Of a stretch of DNA of 64,000 nt, positions 11,571 through 24,200 are shown in pieces. Position 1 is the first letter of the stretch; each line of letters opens with the position of its first letter. The notes beneath the pieces were generated by a model, which was not told the DNA's origin, did not search any database, and worked only from the letters and a program-made list of their open reading frames with translations. Source of the DNA: Trichopria drosophilae (Eukaryota > Arthropoda > Insecta > Hymenoptera > Diapriidae); NCBI GenBank assembly GCA_030407085.1, contig CM059587.1:38014501-38078500 (forward strand), read 5' to 3'. Made by a program: the position numbers and the translations under genes.

Positions 11571-11870
11571 GGGGTCGCTGATCACGAATCGAACTGAAGA
11601 ATTAAAAAATTCAAGATGACGAATTGAATATATCGGATCAACATGTCCAAAATTACTTGATCTATATTTGATCCGCCATATTCAATTTGGTAATTGTGCA
11701 ATCTGATTCGTAAGCAGCATCCACAAAACCCCCTTCATACAAAGTTTCATTTAATCTCAATTATTATTTGTAATTTTGATGCGCCATATTGGATATGCTG
11801 CAAATTTCGAAATTCTCAGATGATATTCGAATTCACAAACTTTGAAAACTATATAATAACAATTTTCAAT
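11571..11870 (+). repeat. Dispersed GGGGTCGCTGAT repeat, fragment
   Basis: Begins GGGGTCGCTGATCACGAATC and continues into segments resembling AATGGCGGATC and CGCCATATTGGA. Related decayed fragments are at 30448, 30721, 49712, 50640, 51331 and 63110. The shared plan is GTCGCTGAT-ACGAATC, then a TTGCGAAATTC-like segment, then copies of ATGGCGGAYC. The full length and class of the family are unknown to me. Confidence 0.6.
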
Positions 11871-12226
11871 TAAATGTGATAAATATAGGAGTAAACAAAA
11901 AGTACTTAGATTGACTGGCCATTACAGTTACGTGAATAGTACTTTAGTAGAGCAATAAGCTAATAACTTCGTAAAATCACCAAGAAAGTCTGGGGTCAAA
12001 AATGCTATCAAATTATTCCAACTTATGTAGAACTACCCATTTATTTCAGTCTTTGAATGTCATTGAAATGACAATGTATGGAATGGCACTTTATCATTCC
12101 TTCACAATATATTATTGATATTACAACGTTTCTTATACAAATGATTAATTTCAATTCATATATATATCAATAGGTATAAGGTGATGAATTTTAATTATTT
12201 ACGTTTTTTTCTCAATTGTTGTCATC

Positions 12227-12261
12227 GACAAATTGCTCGGACAAATCGCTCGGACAAATCG
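12227..12261 (+). repeat. Short tandem repeat, 13-bp unit
   Basis: GACAAATYGCTCG occurs twice in a row (12227-12239, 12240-12252) followed by a partial third unit GACAAATCG. A small local duplication with no evident function. Confidence 0.7.
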
Positions 12262-13909
12262 TTATGTTATACGTAAATTGTATGAGAGCTAAAGTTGAAA
12301 TTTATACATTTGCACTTTACAACCAGAATTCCATTAATATTTTATGTGATACTTTTACTTCTTAGATACAATGATACTCGAAATTCGATTTAATAATTTG
12401 CGAAGTTTGACAAAATTTTACACCGTCTATAGATGAGGCAGTGAGTACCCAAAATTTGAAATGCACGAAGCTTTATTGGCCACCAAATACGAACCGACTA
12501 ATAAATAATAATAAAGATAATCTGCTATAAAGACTGAATGTTTTCTGATTAAAAATCCTATAATTAATTGGACCGATTGATTTATCATATAGACATTTTT
12601 ATTTTCATAAATAAATATACCGGTAAAAAGTTAACAGACATCAGAAAACATTAAGAATAATTGTAACGTATCTTTTTTAATTAAAATTTATTTCATTTAC
12701 CTTATGCCTATTTTTTAATTAATTTTCTGGTTTAGTTAGAATGAGTTCCGATTGGATGTTTAATATCCAAATTACAATGACAGATTTCGGTTAATATTAC
12801 TATTGAATCATTTTTTTAAATTTGGATGTTACCGGCCAAGAGAATCTTAAAGATAAAAAATTAAGAGACTCGTATTTTTGTGTTTCTTAAAAGATTAATG
12901 TTTAATGGTATCGCAAAGCCTCTGAAGATCTCCATATATTTTATATGGGTAATAAAACATTTTCATACATTTAAGAAAAAGTCATTACATATTTCACTTT
13001 TTCTTAAATATGCAAATAATACTTCTCTTGAGAAATGTTCAAATTATGATATTCTGTTAATTATTTATTGAGAAAACTATGTTTTACAGAACTGTACAAA
13101 AATTAATACAAGCTAAAAAGGGGTAGTATTTCTACCAATTTTGTCGTTATTTTTCGAATAGAGATTTTTTATCATGTATTGAAATGTATTTTTTTATTTG
13201 CTTAAACAAATTAAGAGTGTTCTTTATTCATTATTTCGTTATAAAGCAAACAATTCACTGTTTTATTCTGAATTTTACAATTTACTGTTTTGTAACCAAT
13301 AAAATTTTCAAAAATAACAGATTTTTAAATAAATTGTTATTGGGACGTACAATTTTTGTTTAAATAAAACATTTTACAGTTATAAAGTTTACATCTGTTG
13401 TGGCCGATTATAATTACTCTAGTAAACACAAATGACCGAAACACGACCAAAGTTTGCAACAAATAAACCTATGATCACAATAAACCTCTGAACTCCCATA
13501 TTTTCCTTAATTTTAGAACTTCTCTTGCTGTCCACATTAATCATTTAGAATTAATGATCAACAATTACTGAAACAATTGTTAAAGAATAATCACCAGAAA
13601 ACAGTAATTGTCAAAAAAGTAAGAGCAGAAAAACTCCGTTCATATAAACGTTCAGCACTTGAGATACACATTAGGAATAGCCTTTCCACTGCATTGAATC
13701 CGATTTTATAAATATTTTGAAAAACTGATGTATGTGCTCTTACATAAACGCCTCTTCTCATAATCTTTGAAAATCTGATATTCGATTCGTAATTAGTGAT
13801 CCCAAAAACGTCGCATAAACAAATTTGATATAAATGTACACAAAAAACTGCTACAATAATAATTTGTTTAAACAATTGTAAAGTACGTGACATCTTCAGT
13901 AACAGAAGC
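12262..13909. other. AT-rich non-coding interval
   Basis: No supported gene. A 100-codon minus-strand frame at 13591-13893 starts with ATG and a hydrophobic run (IIIVAVFCVHLYQICLC) that would suit a signal peptide. It has no recognised family, its composition matches its surroundings, and frames of this length are expected by chance here. Confidence 0.5.
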
Positions 13910-14481
13910 GTATTTTTACGTTTTTTGATGAGGTGATTAAGACCATGAAAATTAGCGATAAGGTCATTTTCTAGGTTAAAACTAATAAAAATACTAAAAA
14001 ATCACATTTTTTTAGGTTTTTTCCATTTATTGTCGAAAATGCAGACCTGACAAAAAATATGTCAGATAAAAAAGAAAGAATAAAAAATTCTGTACAAAAC
14101 AGGTTCAATGTAATTTCAATTTGTGTAATTATTTATGTAATTAATTTAAATGAACATGAGATGATTAAATCGGAGTCAATTATTTTTATATTCGTCCTTG
14201 CTTAACAGGACTACCGAAAACATTAGAAAGAAATTCTATAACGTATATTTTGTAAAGAATTTTGTACTCTATCTCTTTTATCCGAAATATTTTTCGGCAG
14301 ATCTATATTTTCTAAAATAAATGGAAAAAACTCAAAAAATGGTGAATTTTTAGTGTTTTCATTAGTTTGGAGTTCAAAAATGACCTGTTTAAATATTTTA
14401 ATAGTCATATTCGTAGTCAAAATACAAAGAAATATTCTAGTCCGGTTTTTCCCAATTCATCTTTAGAAAAAACGTAAAAAT
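13910..14481. repeat. Long inverted repeat A (arms about 212 and 255 bp)
   Basis: The left arm (13910-14121) and the reverse complement of the right arm (14227-14481) align over most of their length, both starting ATTTTTACGTTTTTT and sharing segments such as TTTTTTCCATTTATT and CAGATAAAA/CGGATAAAA. The spacer is about 105 bp, and the right arm has an extra stretch of roughly 45 bases near its outer end. Read in one frame, both arms give similar peptides (FFPFIVENADL versus FFPFILENIDL). Most codon differences change the amino acid and the left arm has an in-frame stop, so I treat this as a decayed repeat, not a gene pair. Confidence 0.82.
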
Positions 14482-16888
14482 CTATTCGTGAAAAATAGCA
14501 ATAAAATTTATGGAACCCTTATAGCATCTATTTACTTATACTTTAATATTCATACTCGTTTTTTGAGCCTTTGTAAAACATAGTTAACATATTTCTTTTG
14601 AAATAAATAATAGTCAAGATATCATATATTGAATAGTTTAAGAAAAAGTATAGTTTACTATATAAAAAAAAAAAACATTTTAAAAGATTTTTTATTAAAT
14701 CTATGAAAATGTGTTCTTTTCATACTGAATATATGCTAAGGTATCATTAATAAGTAACAGTTTTAAAATAATTTGATGAATGTAGATGTCAAATAATGTT
14801 CGATAATTTTGCGCCTCATGAACGTGACCATTCGTTGCATTCATCAACTACCCTTACAGTCAAGTTCTATGCATTCTAATTTTTTTTCATTAATTCTTAA
14901 TTCTACGATTATTGATTTTCTTCCACTTTCGATTTCGTCTTGTGTTCATCTACGGATGTCAGTTGCAGACATTAATGGTGACATATGATGATCACGCACG
15001 TGACGCTAAGCCATGAATAATATAATGACTAACGAGGAACCGAAAAGCGTGGGTTTATCCCATTCCCATTTGTATCCCATTTGTGTTTGCTTTTATAATG
15101 GGAATGCTTCCCTGATCGATTCTACTGAATATTAAAGTTTATCCTAATCGTTAAGATTAATTTCCGCAATTTCAAAATTTATTTAATTAAGTTTTTTAAA
15201 AATGTCGATTTCTTTAGGTTATACTTTGAGCAAAATTCTATAAGAAATGTTATTATCCTGACTAGAACAACAAAACAAGAACAAGACTAATATTGCTTTA
15301 AAATATTTTTAAACATTTATTTTTAATTTTGTAAAAATGTAACTTTATAAATATAGTAAATATCGAGAAACTATGTCAAACGTTTAACACGACATTCATT
15401 AAATTATACTGTAATATTGTATGTTAATTAAATAATTTTAACAAGTGAGTTTCGTGCATTACTCGAATTTCAATACATGTCGAAATTGTTTGCAAAATAT
15501 TTAAAATTGCTTATGATATACGATAACATTTTTTAATTTGTTATGAGTCGCAGATATTTGTAATTGTTTTATGTTACTGCAGCGTATTTATAAATAATCT
15601 CAAAATATTCACTGGAATATTCTGAAAACCTCTACAGGAATTAAATTAGTCTGTGTTATACAGTTTGGTACATAAATATTTTACGTTAAGAATGTCATAA
15701 AAAAAATTCTAATATAAATATACATAACTTTCAAATAATTTATAATTATTTTCCATTTGTATTGAAGATTTGAACGCTAACTAATACGTTAGTATTCGAA
15801 AACCCATTACGCTTGTAACGCCTAATTAAACCGCCGCAGGATAATGTACTTATATAAGTCAGAGAATTGTTTAATAATATGCAGAATTATCTACGAAAAA
15901 TTTTAAAATTTTTATTTCTGCTCAGTTTAGTAGAATATTTATTTAATGAAACTCATTTAACGGGAAAACTGTACGGTCAAATGAAAAATATGATTACTTT
16001 TTATTTTTTAAGTTGAGCAAATTGTTATAATTACTTCGAATGAGTTCTGTTCGTATAGTTTGTAATTATTATTTAATAAGTTTCTAAATGCCTTAATCAG
16101 ATGATAAAACTCAAAATTTGTTCTGTTATATGAAGAAAATTTTAATCCAATTAATTTTGGTTCATTAATTTTTTTTAACTTTTATCTGTATTAAATTATG
16201 TGTAATATTTACAAATACTTCTTCAAGCATATAAAACTTCAGTAAATTCCTTTCTTTCTAAAATCATATGTTGGTATAATATTTGAATAAATTAAGTAAC
16301 TAAATTAAATTATTATGAACAAATATAACTCATAACACGTCGAAATGTTACTTTGCAGAAATAGTACTATTCTCATCGTGTAAATTGAAAATTACATTCT
16401 GAAGGGAACATAACTATTATTAATGAAACGTAGATAATAATAAATACTATAGTGAAAAGAATTGTAATTACAGCAAGTGAATTCTTGCTCGAAATAAGAA
16501 ATTATTTTCTGAAGAAGAACTCAAATGGTCATTGAGTCATTATTGTTTCAACATCATTTTTAAGAAGAAAGTCGGTGTTTAAATTAATATTTTTATTTCA
16601 AAGTATTATCCTACAGTGAAGAAAATTTTCCTTCTTTTAAATAAATAATTTTTTGCGCCATTCAATTTTAATTTTTGTATTAATCACCGAGTAAATTAAA
16701 TAGCATTAAAGACCACTTATACTAGTTGAATATAATAAATAACTCATAGTGCTTAATACAACCAGTTATAGTAGTAAATAATGCCACAAAAAGTATCTGT
16801 TGCTACTAAAAATTAGTGCTGTAAAATTTAATTATTATTTTTTTTACATAGTTAAATCTCGGAAAAAAATAGATTATATATAATTTTT
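14482..16888. other. AT-rich non-coding interval
   Basis: Dominated by A/T runs. No open frame of interest, no RNA gene and no clear repeat boundary seen. Confidence 0.6.
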
Positions 16889-17107
16889 GCTATAAAATAA
16901 GATTGATCGAGCTTGTGGCATCTAAGTTAGACGAATCTTATTTTAAACCAAAATATCGGCTGAAAGTCAGTTTTGTTGTCTGAAAGTAAAACTTTCAGCC
17001 TAAATATTGACTGAATTTAAGAAAATGAACGCAATTTTGGGCTGAAATTAAGCCTCACCTAATGATGAATTTTAGATGTAACAATTTTAAGACTTATTTT
17101 TTTCTCT
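16889..17107. mobile_element. MITE of the TAAGTCTTAAAA family, truncated copy
   Basis: The right part, reverse-complemented, reads AGTCTTAAAATTGTTACATC, then GGCTTAATTTCAG, then CAGTCAATATTTAGGCTGAAAG, block by block like both arms of the element at 51838-52213. The left part carries its own stem (AAAATAAGATT...AATCTTATTTT) that corresponds to the centre of the fuller copy. So this is roughly the centre plus one arm. Confidence 0.75.
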
Positions 17108-17413
17108 GTAAAACAGGAGCAATAATCGCGAGAAATAGAGCTTAAAGGGTAGCAGAGGCACCTGACATTAACAAGCTTAACTAAAAATATGGAAATTATA
17201 TACAATCTCTGTATAGATTTATTACTGTTTAACTGTACTAAGAATAACATAGCTTTACTAAATGGATTCGGGATAGTTTCGGCATATTTTTACGAATTTA
17301 GTTAACCATTTTGCTTATTATACAGTTACTGGAGGCTTTTTATTAGTATGGAGTATGATATCCTAATTGTATTAATTTTTTCTTTTAGGAGTAACATAAC
17401 AGATTCAACTCAC

Positions 17414-17469
17414 TCACTCTAATGGAGTGATGTATACACTGTTGCTTAGAAATCACTCCATTAGAGTGA
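17414..17469. repeat. Perfect 18-bp hairpin
   Basis: TCACTCTAATGGAGTGAT at 17414-17431 is the exact reverse complement of ATCACTCCATTAGAGTGA at 17452-17469, with a 20-base loop. Each arm is itself nearly palindromic around CACTC...GAGTG, so cruciform or hairpin forms are possible. Too short for a typical miRNA precursor. Confidence 0.8.
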
Positions 17470-17874
17470 CTTTTAATTCTAAAGAACATTGAGAGTAAGT
17501 TCCTTGTATAATTTTATATAAACTGATACAACGACATATCTTTTATATTTGACCATAACTACATGATTATAAAGAATGTGATCCAATGATATGTAATTGT
17601 ATCAAGTTTCTAAAACTGTATATGAGTATATATAATCCATTTTTCCCACACCATTTCAGATTGTCTGCTCTAAAGGAAATAACTTTTAATATTTGTTTTC
17701 TTTTGATCTGCTTTGTATATTCCACAAACTCTGTCATGTGTATTTTACGCTACGAGTGGATTATGTAAACGAAATCGTAATGCCAGCAGCCCAAAAACAT
17801 GTGTGCTTTTTTTAGGCTTGCTCTCTGCATTTCAAACATGGAGATTCAGTGAATAGTTACTGAAACAGTGATTT

Positions 17875-17985
17875 TTTACTGAAAATTACACAGTGCATAA
17901 GACTGCACAGAAAAAGACAGACTTATGCACTATTAGCTGAATTTAAGATGTAATCATTTTAAGTATTTCTTTTTACAGTGCAGGA
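17875..17985. mobile_element. Small derivative of the TAAGTCTTAAAA MITE family
   Basis: The right end (GAATTTAAGATGTAATCATTTTAAG..., then TTTTTACAGTGCAGG) matches the termini at 17107 and 52213. An internal inverted repeat pairs CAGTGCATAAG with CTTATGCACT. Probably an internally deleted copy of about 110 bp. Confidence 0.5.
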
Positions 17986-18001
17986 ATAGTAGATCTTATA
18001 C

Positions 18002-18263
18002 GTCAGGATTTTAAGATATTTTGAATCAGAGGTACTGGATCTTATAGATTTTTAGTCGCTGAAAATAAATTAGTTGTCCATTTTAACCCGTGGCGTGAGA
18101 TATTTTACATATCCTAACCTCAAATTGCCAAAAAGTATATTTTTGAATATTTTTCGGATCACATATCTTAAAATCCTGATGGGATGGACCAAATCGAATA
18201 ACGGATTCGTTTTCAGCGGCTAAAAATTTATAAGATCCACAATTCCTGATTCAAGTTATCTCG
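18002..18263. repeat. Inverted repeat with arms of about 75 bp
   Basis: GGATCTTATAGATTTTTAG (left) pairs with the reverse complement of CTAAAAATTTATAAGATCC (right), with TCGCTGAAAA/CCGCTGAAAA and TTGAATCAG shared beside them. A second pair, CAGGATTTTAAGATAT and ATATCTTAAAATCCTG, lies across the same centre. Likely a fold-back element, family unknown. Confidence 0.65.
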
Positions 18264-21200
18264 AAACAAATTTTTTGTGTAGTCCTGTGTTATTGACCAA
18301 TCCATTGAATCTCGGGATTTGAAAAGAACAGATGATCCATGGATCCTAATAGGTGTGTAAAGTCGTATTTCATTCACGGGCATCATTAGAACAGCAGCGA
18401 ATCGAATTTTCGTTGCACCCGGAGTTGTCAAGAAAAGCAGCGATCGATATATGGTTTGACGAACCGTTGGTTAGGCATGTCATATCGTGCGTTCCAAGTG
18501 ACCACCCCGAGACTCAGGTCTTGCGTCGGTGTGTCAAGTTTATTCAGGCCCGTTAATGATCGGCAAGCTGCAGGAGGCGTAGGAAACGCCCGAAAGAAAC
18601 TCGCCGTCTCCCCTTATGTCGCCCCTTTTTTTTTGCTACGGAGTAAGTGGATTTTGTCGGCAGCGAGTGGTCGAGCAGTCAGTGGCACACTGCTGACTAA
18701 CCGCACGGCACGCGTTCACCAGAGCAGCTGCTCTTGCTCCGGGGTGGGACGTGGATATTGTAAACGTAACATATGGGTGCAGGAAACCGACGCGCGCCTC
18801 TCGGCCCAGAAATAGGCACGTGGTGCGACGTGTGCGACATGCATGCATATACACACCGACACACCAACAGATCTTTACGACGAACTTCTCCCTCGTTTTT
18901 CTGATGCCCCCGTTCCCTGTGTCATCACTTCTATAGTAGACGACACGAACCGGTCCTCCTTTCCGACCTCTGCTACTGAACTCAATTTCGATGACTCCGA
19001 ACGATTAGCGTTACCCCCGCAACAAATTTACAGGACGCGTCAGTCGGTTTCACCCCAATTCGATATTTTCTCCAGTCCCGTTAAATTTTAGAATTTGGGA
19101 ACTTAAAGCCATGATGTATTGACATGGATTGTCATCAGAAGGATCCTAATCCCTAACATTTGGGTGGCGGGTAATTGAAGTATGTTAGAAAAGGTAATGA
19201 AACCGGGTAGGTAATTACTCGGTCCTTATGCTTTCTGGAATTTATGGAACCTGCTGATGGAGTCTCACCCGCATGACGGCGGTGTTATACAATTTAGAAA
19301 CACCCTCCTCAATTAGTTTGCGACAGGTTACAATGCGTTTTATGCAGTTAATTTTCATGAAAAAGAAACCCTTTGTCTGCAATTCTGAACGTTTTGGGAA
19401 CCTTCTCCGTTAGTACATCGACTACTGCGTACGTCTACAACGAAGGAAAGTTATTTTGGCGATGGACAAATCTAAATTCAATACTGGAATTATAAAGGAA
19501 TTTAACGATACTTATTTCTTGACCAAACTCTGGCAGAAAATGAGGTCAGTCAAAATTATATAATTTCTTGACATTTCTATTGTTAATTCTATTATTATTA
19601 ATTTCTGACAGGGATGTTTCAAGAGTTGACGCTCCAAAAAACTGATATATTTGGCAATACTTTGCCTGACACATAACTCCAAATAGGATTTTCCGTCAGG
19701 TTAACTTAAATAAAGCAATCCTTGTTTTTGAGCTTTTGTTCATCTGTCAGTGACATCCCTGAAGATAACGTCCAAAATGAAGTTCAAATGAACATAATTG
19801 TTAATGCACGGAATTCTAAATAAACAGCTTTGGCATACGTGCATTGAACAAAATAAAATTGCTTTCTTTCAATTAAAGTATTGACGCGTTCTACCCGGTA
19901 CATCTCGATTTACAACTGTCGTGAAAAGCGTCTACATCCACGGCATTGAATCGTAAACACAAGCGCTAGTCGTGCTGGCACGAGATCCGCCGTAAAAACG
20001 GTTAAATCGAAAAATTTCACTTGCAAATTGCGATAAAAGTTCGAAGAGACGAGAGTGTCAGATGCTGACGATTTTTTCCTCGATAATCTTCCACCATATA
20101 TCGTTTGTTACGCGCACCACGCACCGGAACGAACGTGACGAGAGAGCCGAGTGCGTGGGGCGTTTCATTATCAGAAGTGGGTCACAAGAAGTTGACTTTG
20201 TTTATTCAAGGTATCGCAAGAATTACTTGGAAAAATTTTAGATGAATCTAAAACTTATAATTCCGTTAGAAATGTACTTCGTGATGAAATTAAATACGAA
20301 TTAATTTTCATCTCCGACGAGGATGCTGGGAGTGTAAAAATCCAATGTCTGTAATATTGTTCACTAAACTCACCATGTGATAGTCGTTCCGACGCGACGG
20401 TATCAGTTCCACAATATGAACCATTGATGACAAAATCGTGGATCAATCTTCGTTCACGTTAAGAAAGTAAAAGACGGTATTCTTTCACGACAAAAAACAA
20501 GCAGCAATCTAGGAAACCCAGTAAAACACGTTCAAACTTCACGGGATGATGGATCGGCACGCGCGCAAAACTCGGATCGATATGAACGATTCAGCTTTTC
20601 GTAATCCGGCGAATTGATCGACACTGGTTAAAGTATCGCGCACAAAAAACAGAACTTGACGAAACTTTACTAAAAATAATGAAACTATATCTCCACCTTT
20701 GCTAGCGTTAAAAAGTCGTTTGCTTAAGCGCGCTTGGAGAGTGGACGTTGAAACTCTAGACAGTAAGGATGGAGAGCGCGCTATAGATAAAACCTCCAAC
20801 GCAGCTCGTCCGCGACTGATTCCCCAGGCCTACACGCACCCTCTGCTTTTCTCCCCCTTTCTCGTATACGTCGCCCCTTCCCCCTGTGATGGCGGGGAGT
20901 GCGAGAGCAACAGAGCGAGAGTGAAAGAGACCATCATGCCACCCTTCGCCCAGTCCTCTTATCCCCTACGAATGTCCCCTCTTCGCTTTCCCTCTACGCA
21001 CCCCCTGCGAGCAAATCCACGCACCCACCCCTCTCAGCCCCGACCTTCTACCCCTACGTCATTACTTCGTCGTTCCTTCGTCCACGCGATCGCTCTGTCC
21101 CTCCTTCCCTGCATATCATTCAGCCAATCAAACTTGCCCAGGACCTTTTATCTCCTACACGTTAGCCCTTCTTACGAGGAGCCCTCTTACTTACTTGGCG

Positions 21201-24200
21201 TTTGTACAGGCGCTCTCTCAAATACATGGAAAAATCTGATACATGGCCACCAATTTTCGGACCAGCTCTTCTACAGGGAAGTGGGTCGTTTAATGTCCAA
21301 CCTATCTCCAAACTCTTATTTTATTTTAAACGTCATCTGGCAACGAACCCCTCATCCAATTTTTATTTGCTCAATTACTTCGATTTTCTATTCTTTACAG
21401 AATTTCCTGAATGGGCGCATCATACGCCTTACCAAACATATGCTAATTTCACCCGAGAAATAAAATATTTGAACAGATGAAATCCAGTAAACTAAAACAA
21501 AAAAATACTTTATTGATCATTAGTGGCTTCTCATTTCATCATCGGAATTCATTAAATGCAAAAGAAATGAGTAAACGAGATTTTTGAATACGTATTTCAA
21601 CCTAGAATACAATTTTATGTCGCTTGTTCGTAAACGATTCATCATTGTATTCAATTTTCGTGAAATTCTCAGCTTATTGGCGTGAATGTGGCTTAAGTAA
21701 AGGCACATCCATGCGAGGAAAGCTTAAGTAAGGTTGCTTCGACTGGAGATCGTCTCCGACTAAATTCTATACAGCTTGCTCATCCTTCGTCTTCTTCCTT
21801 GATTCCCTCGTCGCCTTCATCTTTTATTACTCGGTCCCCAGTTGTGGGTGAGTCTGTGCCTATACGACGATCCGCGTTTTTAAAGGGCGTACAAAAGCCA
21901 CCGGAAATTGCTCTTGGCTCGTCCGACGTTTCGATTCGACTCCCCAGCCTCCCTTACCCCCCTGCTCACCGTGGCGACAGCACCAAGGATTCGAGCACTT
22001 TTCCAAGACCGATAATGGCGGATTTGGATATCGAGCGGAAACGGGGATATCGGACTTGGATTCTTCGAAGTCCGAGAATGAAATATCCGCTTTTCAAGAT
22101 CTGCTCAAAAGCGTTGTAAGAAGCTTGAATAGGGAATACTCTGCAATCATTCGAGCCTGAAGACTCGGTAGGTTTTTCATACCGAAGAATTCGGAGACCA
22201 GCGATTATTCGAAAAACCTTTCTGTGACAGGAATTGGACTACTAATGAATTTTTATATGGTTATGTGGTTTTATTCGGATAGAATTCGATTCTCCTTAAA
22301 CTGAGCGGACAGTAAATTTCTTTCATTTGGACTTTACGAAAAAGGGACGCGTCGATATATCGATTTCCACAGTTCTCTCTTGTCGGTCAGTGCTTCACGA
22401 AACTTCGCAAGAAACCCTGGATGGTGATCGTGGGTGCTGAGCAACCCTCCATAGCAACCCACAAAACTCTCCCCTATTTCCTCCCGATCAGATCCCTTTC
22501 CTCCCTTTCGCTGGTTTCCAGGGTCGCGATTAGCAACCCTACTCCCTACAACTGAGTGCCCGTCTTTCCCTCGACCCTCTGTTCATCTCCTAGCTTCTAC
22601 CCCCTCTGACGTCTCTGCCGTGTTCCGGATTTCCGTCTTATTTTGCGTCTTACTTCGCATTTCTACGCTTTATAGTCATTTTGACGTGGCATTAGACGTT
22701 GATTCTACTGTTTAATTAGCGGACCACTTTTATTATATTTCGATTTCATTTTGAGAAGTTTGTTGTTGATCATTTTCGTAGAGAATGGTCTTGACAAACA
22801 TTATTCCGACTGGTAAATGTTTAGGTTGGAAGATATGTTCTGTAGTAATGAAACACGTGGCGTAATTAAATCACGCTTGAACACGATACGTTTCTCATTT
22901 AATGTAAGACAAGAATAAAAGTATGAAGGGTGAAAAAAAGGGGATGATCATTTTGAACCGGGGAACCTTTTAACTGCCCTGCTCTCTTTTCATCATTTGT
23001 CCTTATTAGGCTGTACAGAAGGATCGTGCAATTAGCTAGTTGTTTTTTTAATAAGCAGAAATATCGACGTCGTTTCCTACCTACAAGGTTCATATGCATA
23101 CATACCTTAGAAGAAAATTATCACGGGCGTCAAGATAGGCCCCAGTAACTGCATAGTTAACGGTACAGTTAACTAGACGCGTAAAACTATGTCGATACCA
23201 CATCTATTTAGTAAAACTATGTTTTTCTGTGTCTGATTAAACTGTAATAAATTTATGGAGAGTTTCTTTAGAATTTGATATCTTTAAGTAGGCCTGTTAC
23301 CGCCTGGTGCCGTCGCGACCCTATGTGTTCTATTTCTCGCGAACTTTATTTTCATTATAGAAACGGATTTTGATATACGTCTTTGATTCATTATTATTTC
23401 AAATCAAATTTCATAATAAATTTGAGAACTTCCTGAAATAAAAGTAAAGTAGACTGCGAAATCGCATGTTGTCGCCCGCTAAATAATTTTTTGAGGTAAT
23501 TTTTAAGCAGCAACTCGTTGCCAAGACCAGTCAAGTTTGTTTATGTTTCGAAAATATTTTGTATCTGGCAGAAATCGACTAGTGACCACTACTATATTTT
23601 AACGATATCATAAATTATCATAGGTCATTTACAGATTATCTAGATCATTAGCACTATCTAGCGTAAATATACAGAATTATTATAGTGTATTACGAGTTAC
23701 AACACACGCTCGTTTGCATATGCGAAATTTGAGAATTTTTAATACAATTAGTAAGATAAGCAGATTGATTTCTGATTCTTTCTATTATTTTATACTAATT
23801 TTCAATTTCTATTATTATAAAGTTATAAAGAAAATTTAAGAAAGTTGCAAAAGACAGGGAGTTGAAAAACGGATAGAAATGCAAGGCATTGAAATCTCCA
23901 CCGGCCGATGCACCCAGGCAAGTCGAATATGCCGCCTAGCTGCTGTCTTTTCGCAAATCCAGGAGTAAAGTTTATTATCCGGCATACCGGTTTTACTGGA
24001 TCATTCGAGCAATGCTTGCAATCATCTCGCTTCAATCACATTGTTGCACTGTTACTACCGGATATGTAATCGTCTAAACTTACGCTCGACGATGTTTCGA
24101 ATGTCGGTGGGATCTGCTGCGTATCAGTAGGAATTCGATTGATTAGTCATTGAGGTATTTACTACGTAATCCATTGAACCTCGCTCATTTCGCTTTGGTA

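Noticed and set aside
13591..13893. 100-codon frame with a possible signal peptide
   Set aside because: No homology recognised, composition is like the surrounding AT-rich DNA, and frames of this length are expected by chance in 64 kb.
20699..21463. Longest open frame, 254 codons on the plus strand
   Set aside because: Pro/Ser/Thr/Arg-rich translation of C-rich pyrimidine-biased DNA, other frames are also open there, and there is no domain or splice context.
23823..24035. Cys-containing minus-strand frame (KHCSNDPVKPVC) considered as a Kazal-like peptide
   Set aside because: Only the first cysteines fit; the remaining Kazal spacing is missing and there is no signal peptide or splice context.
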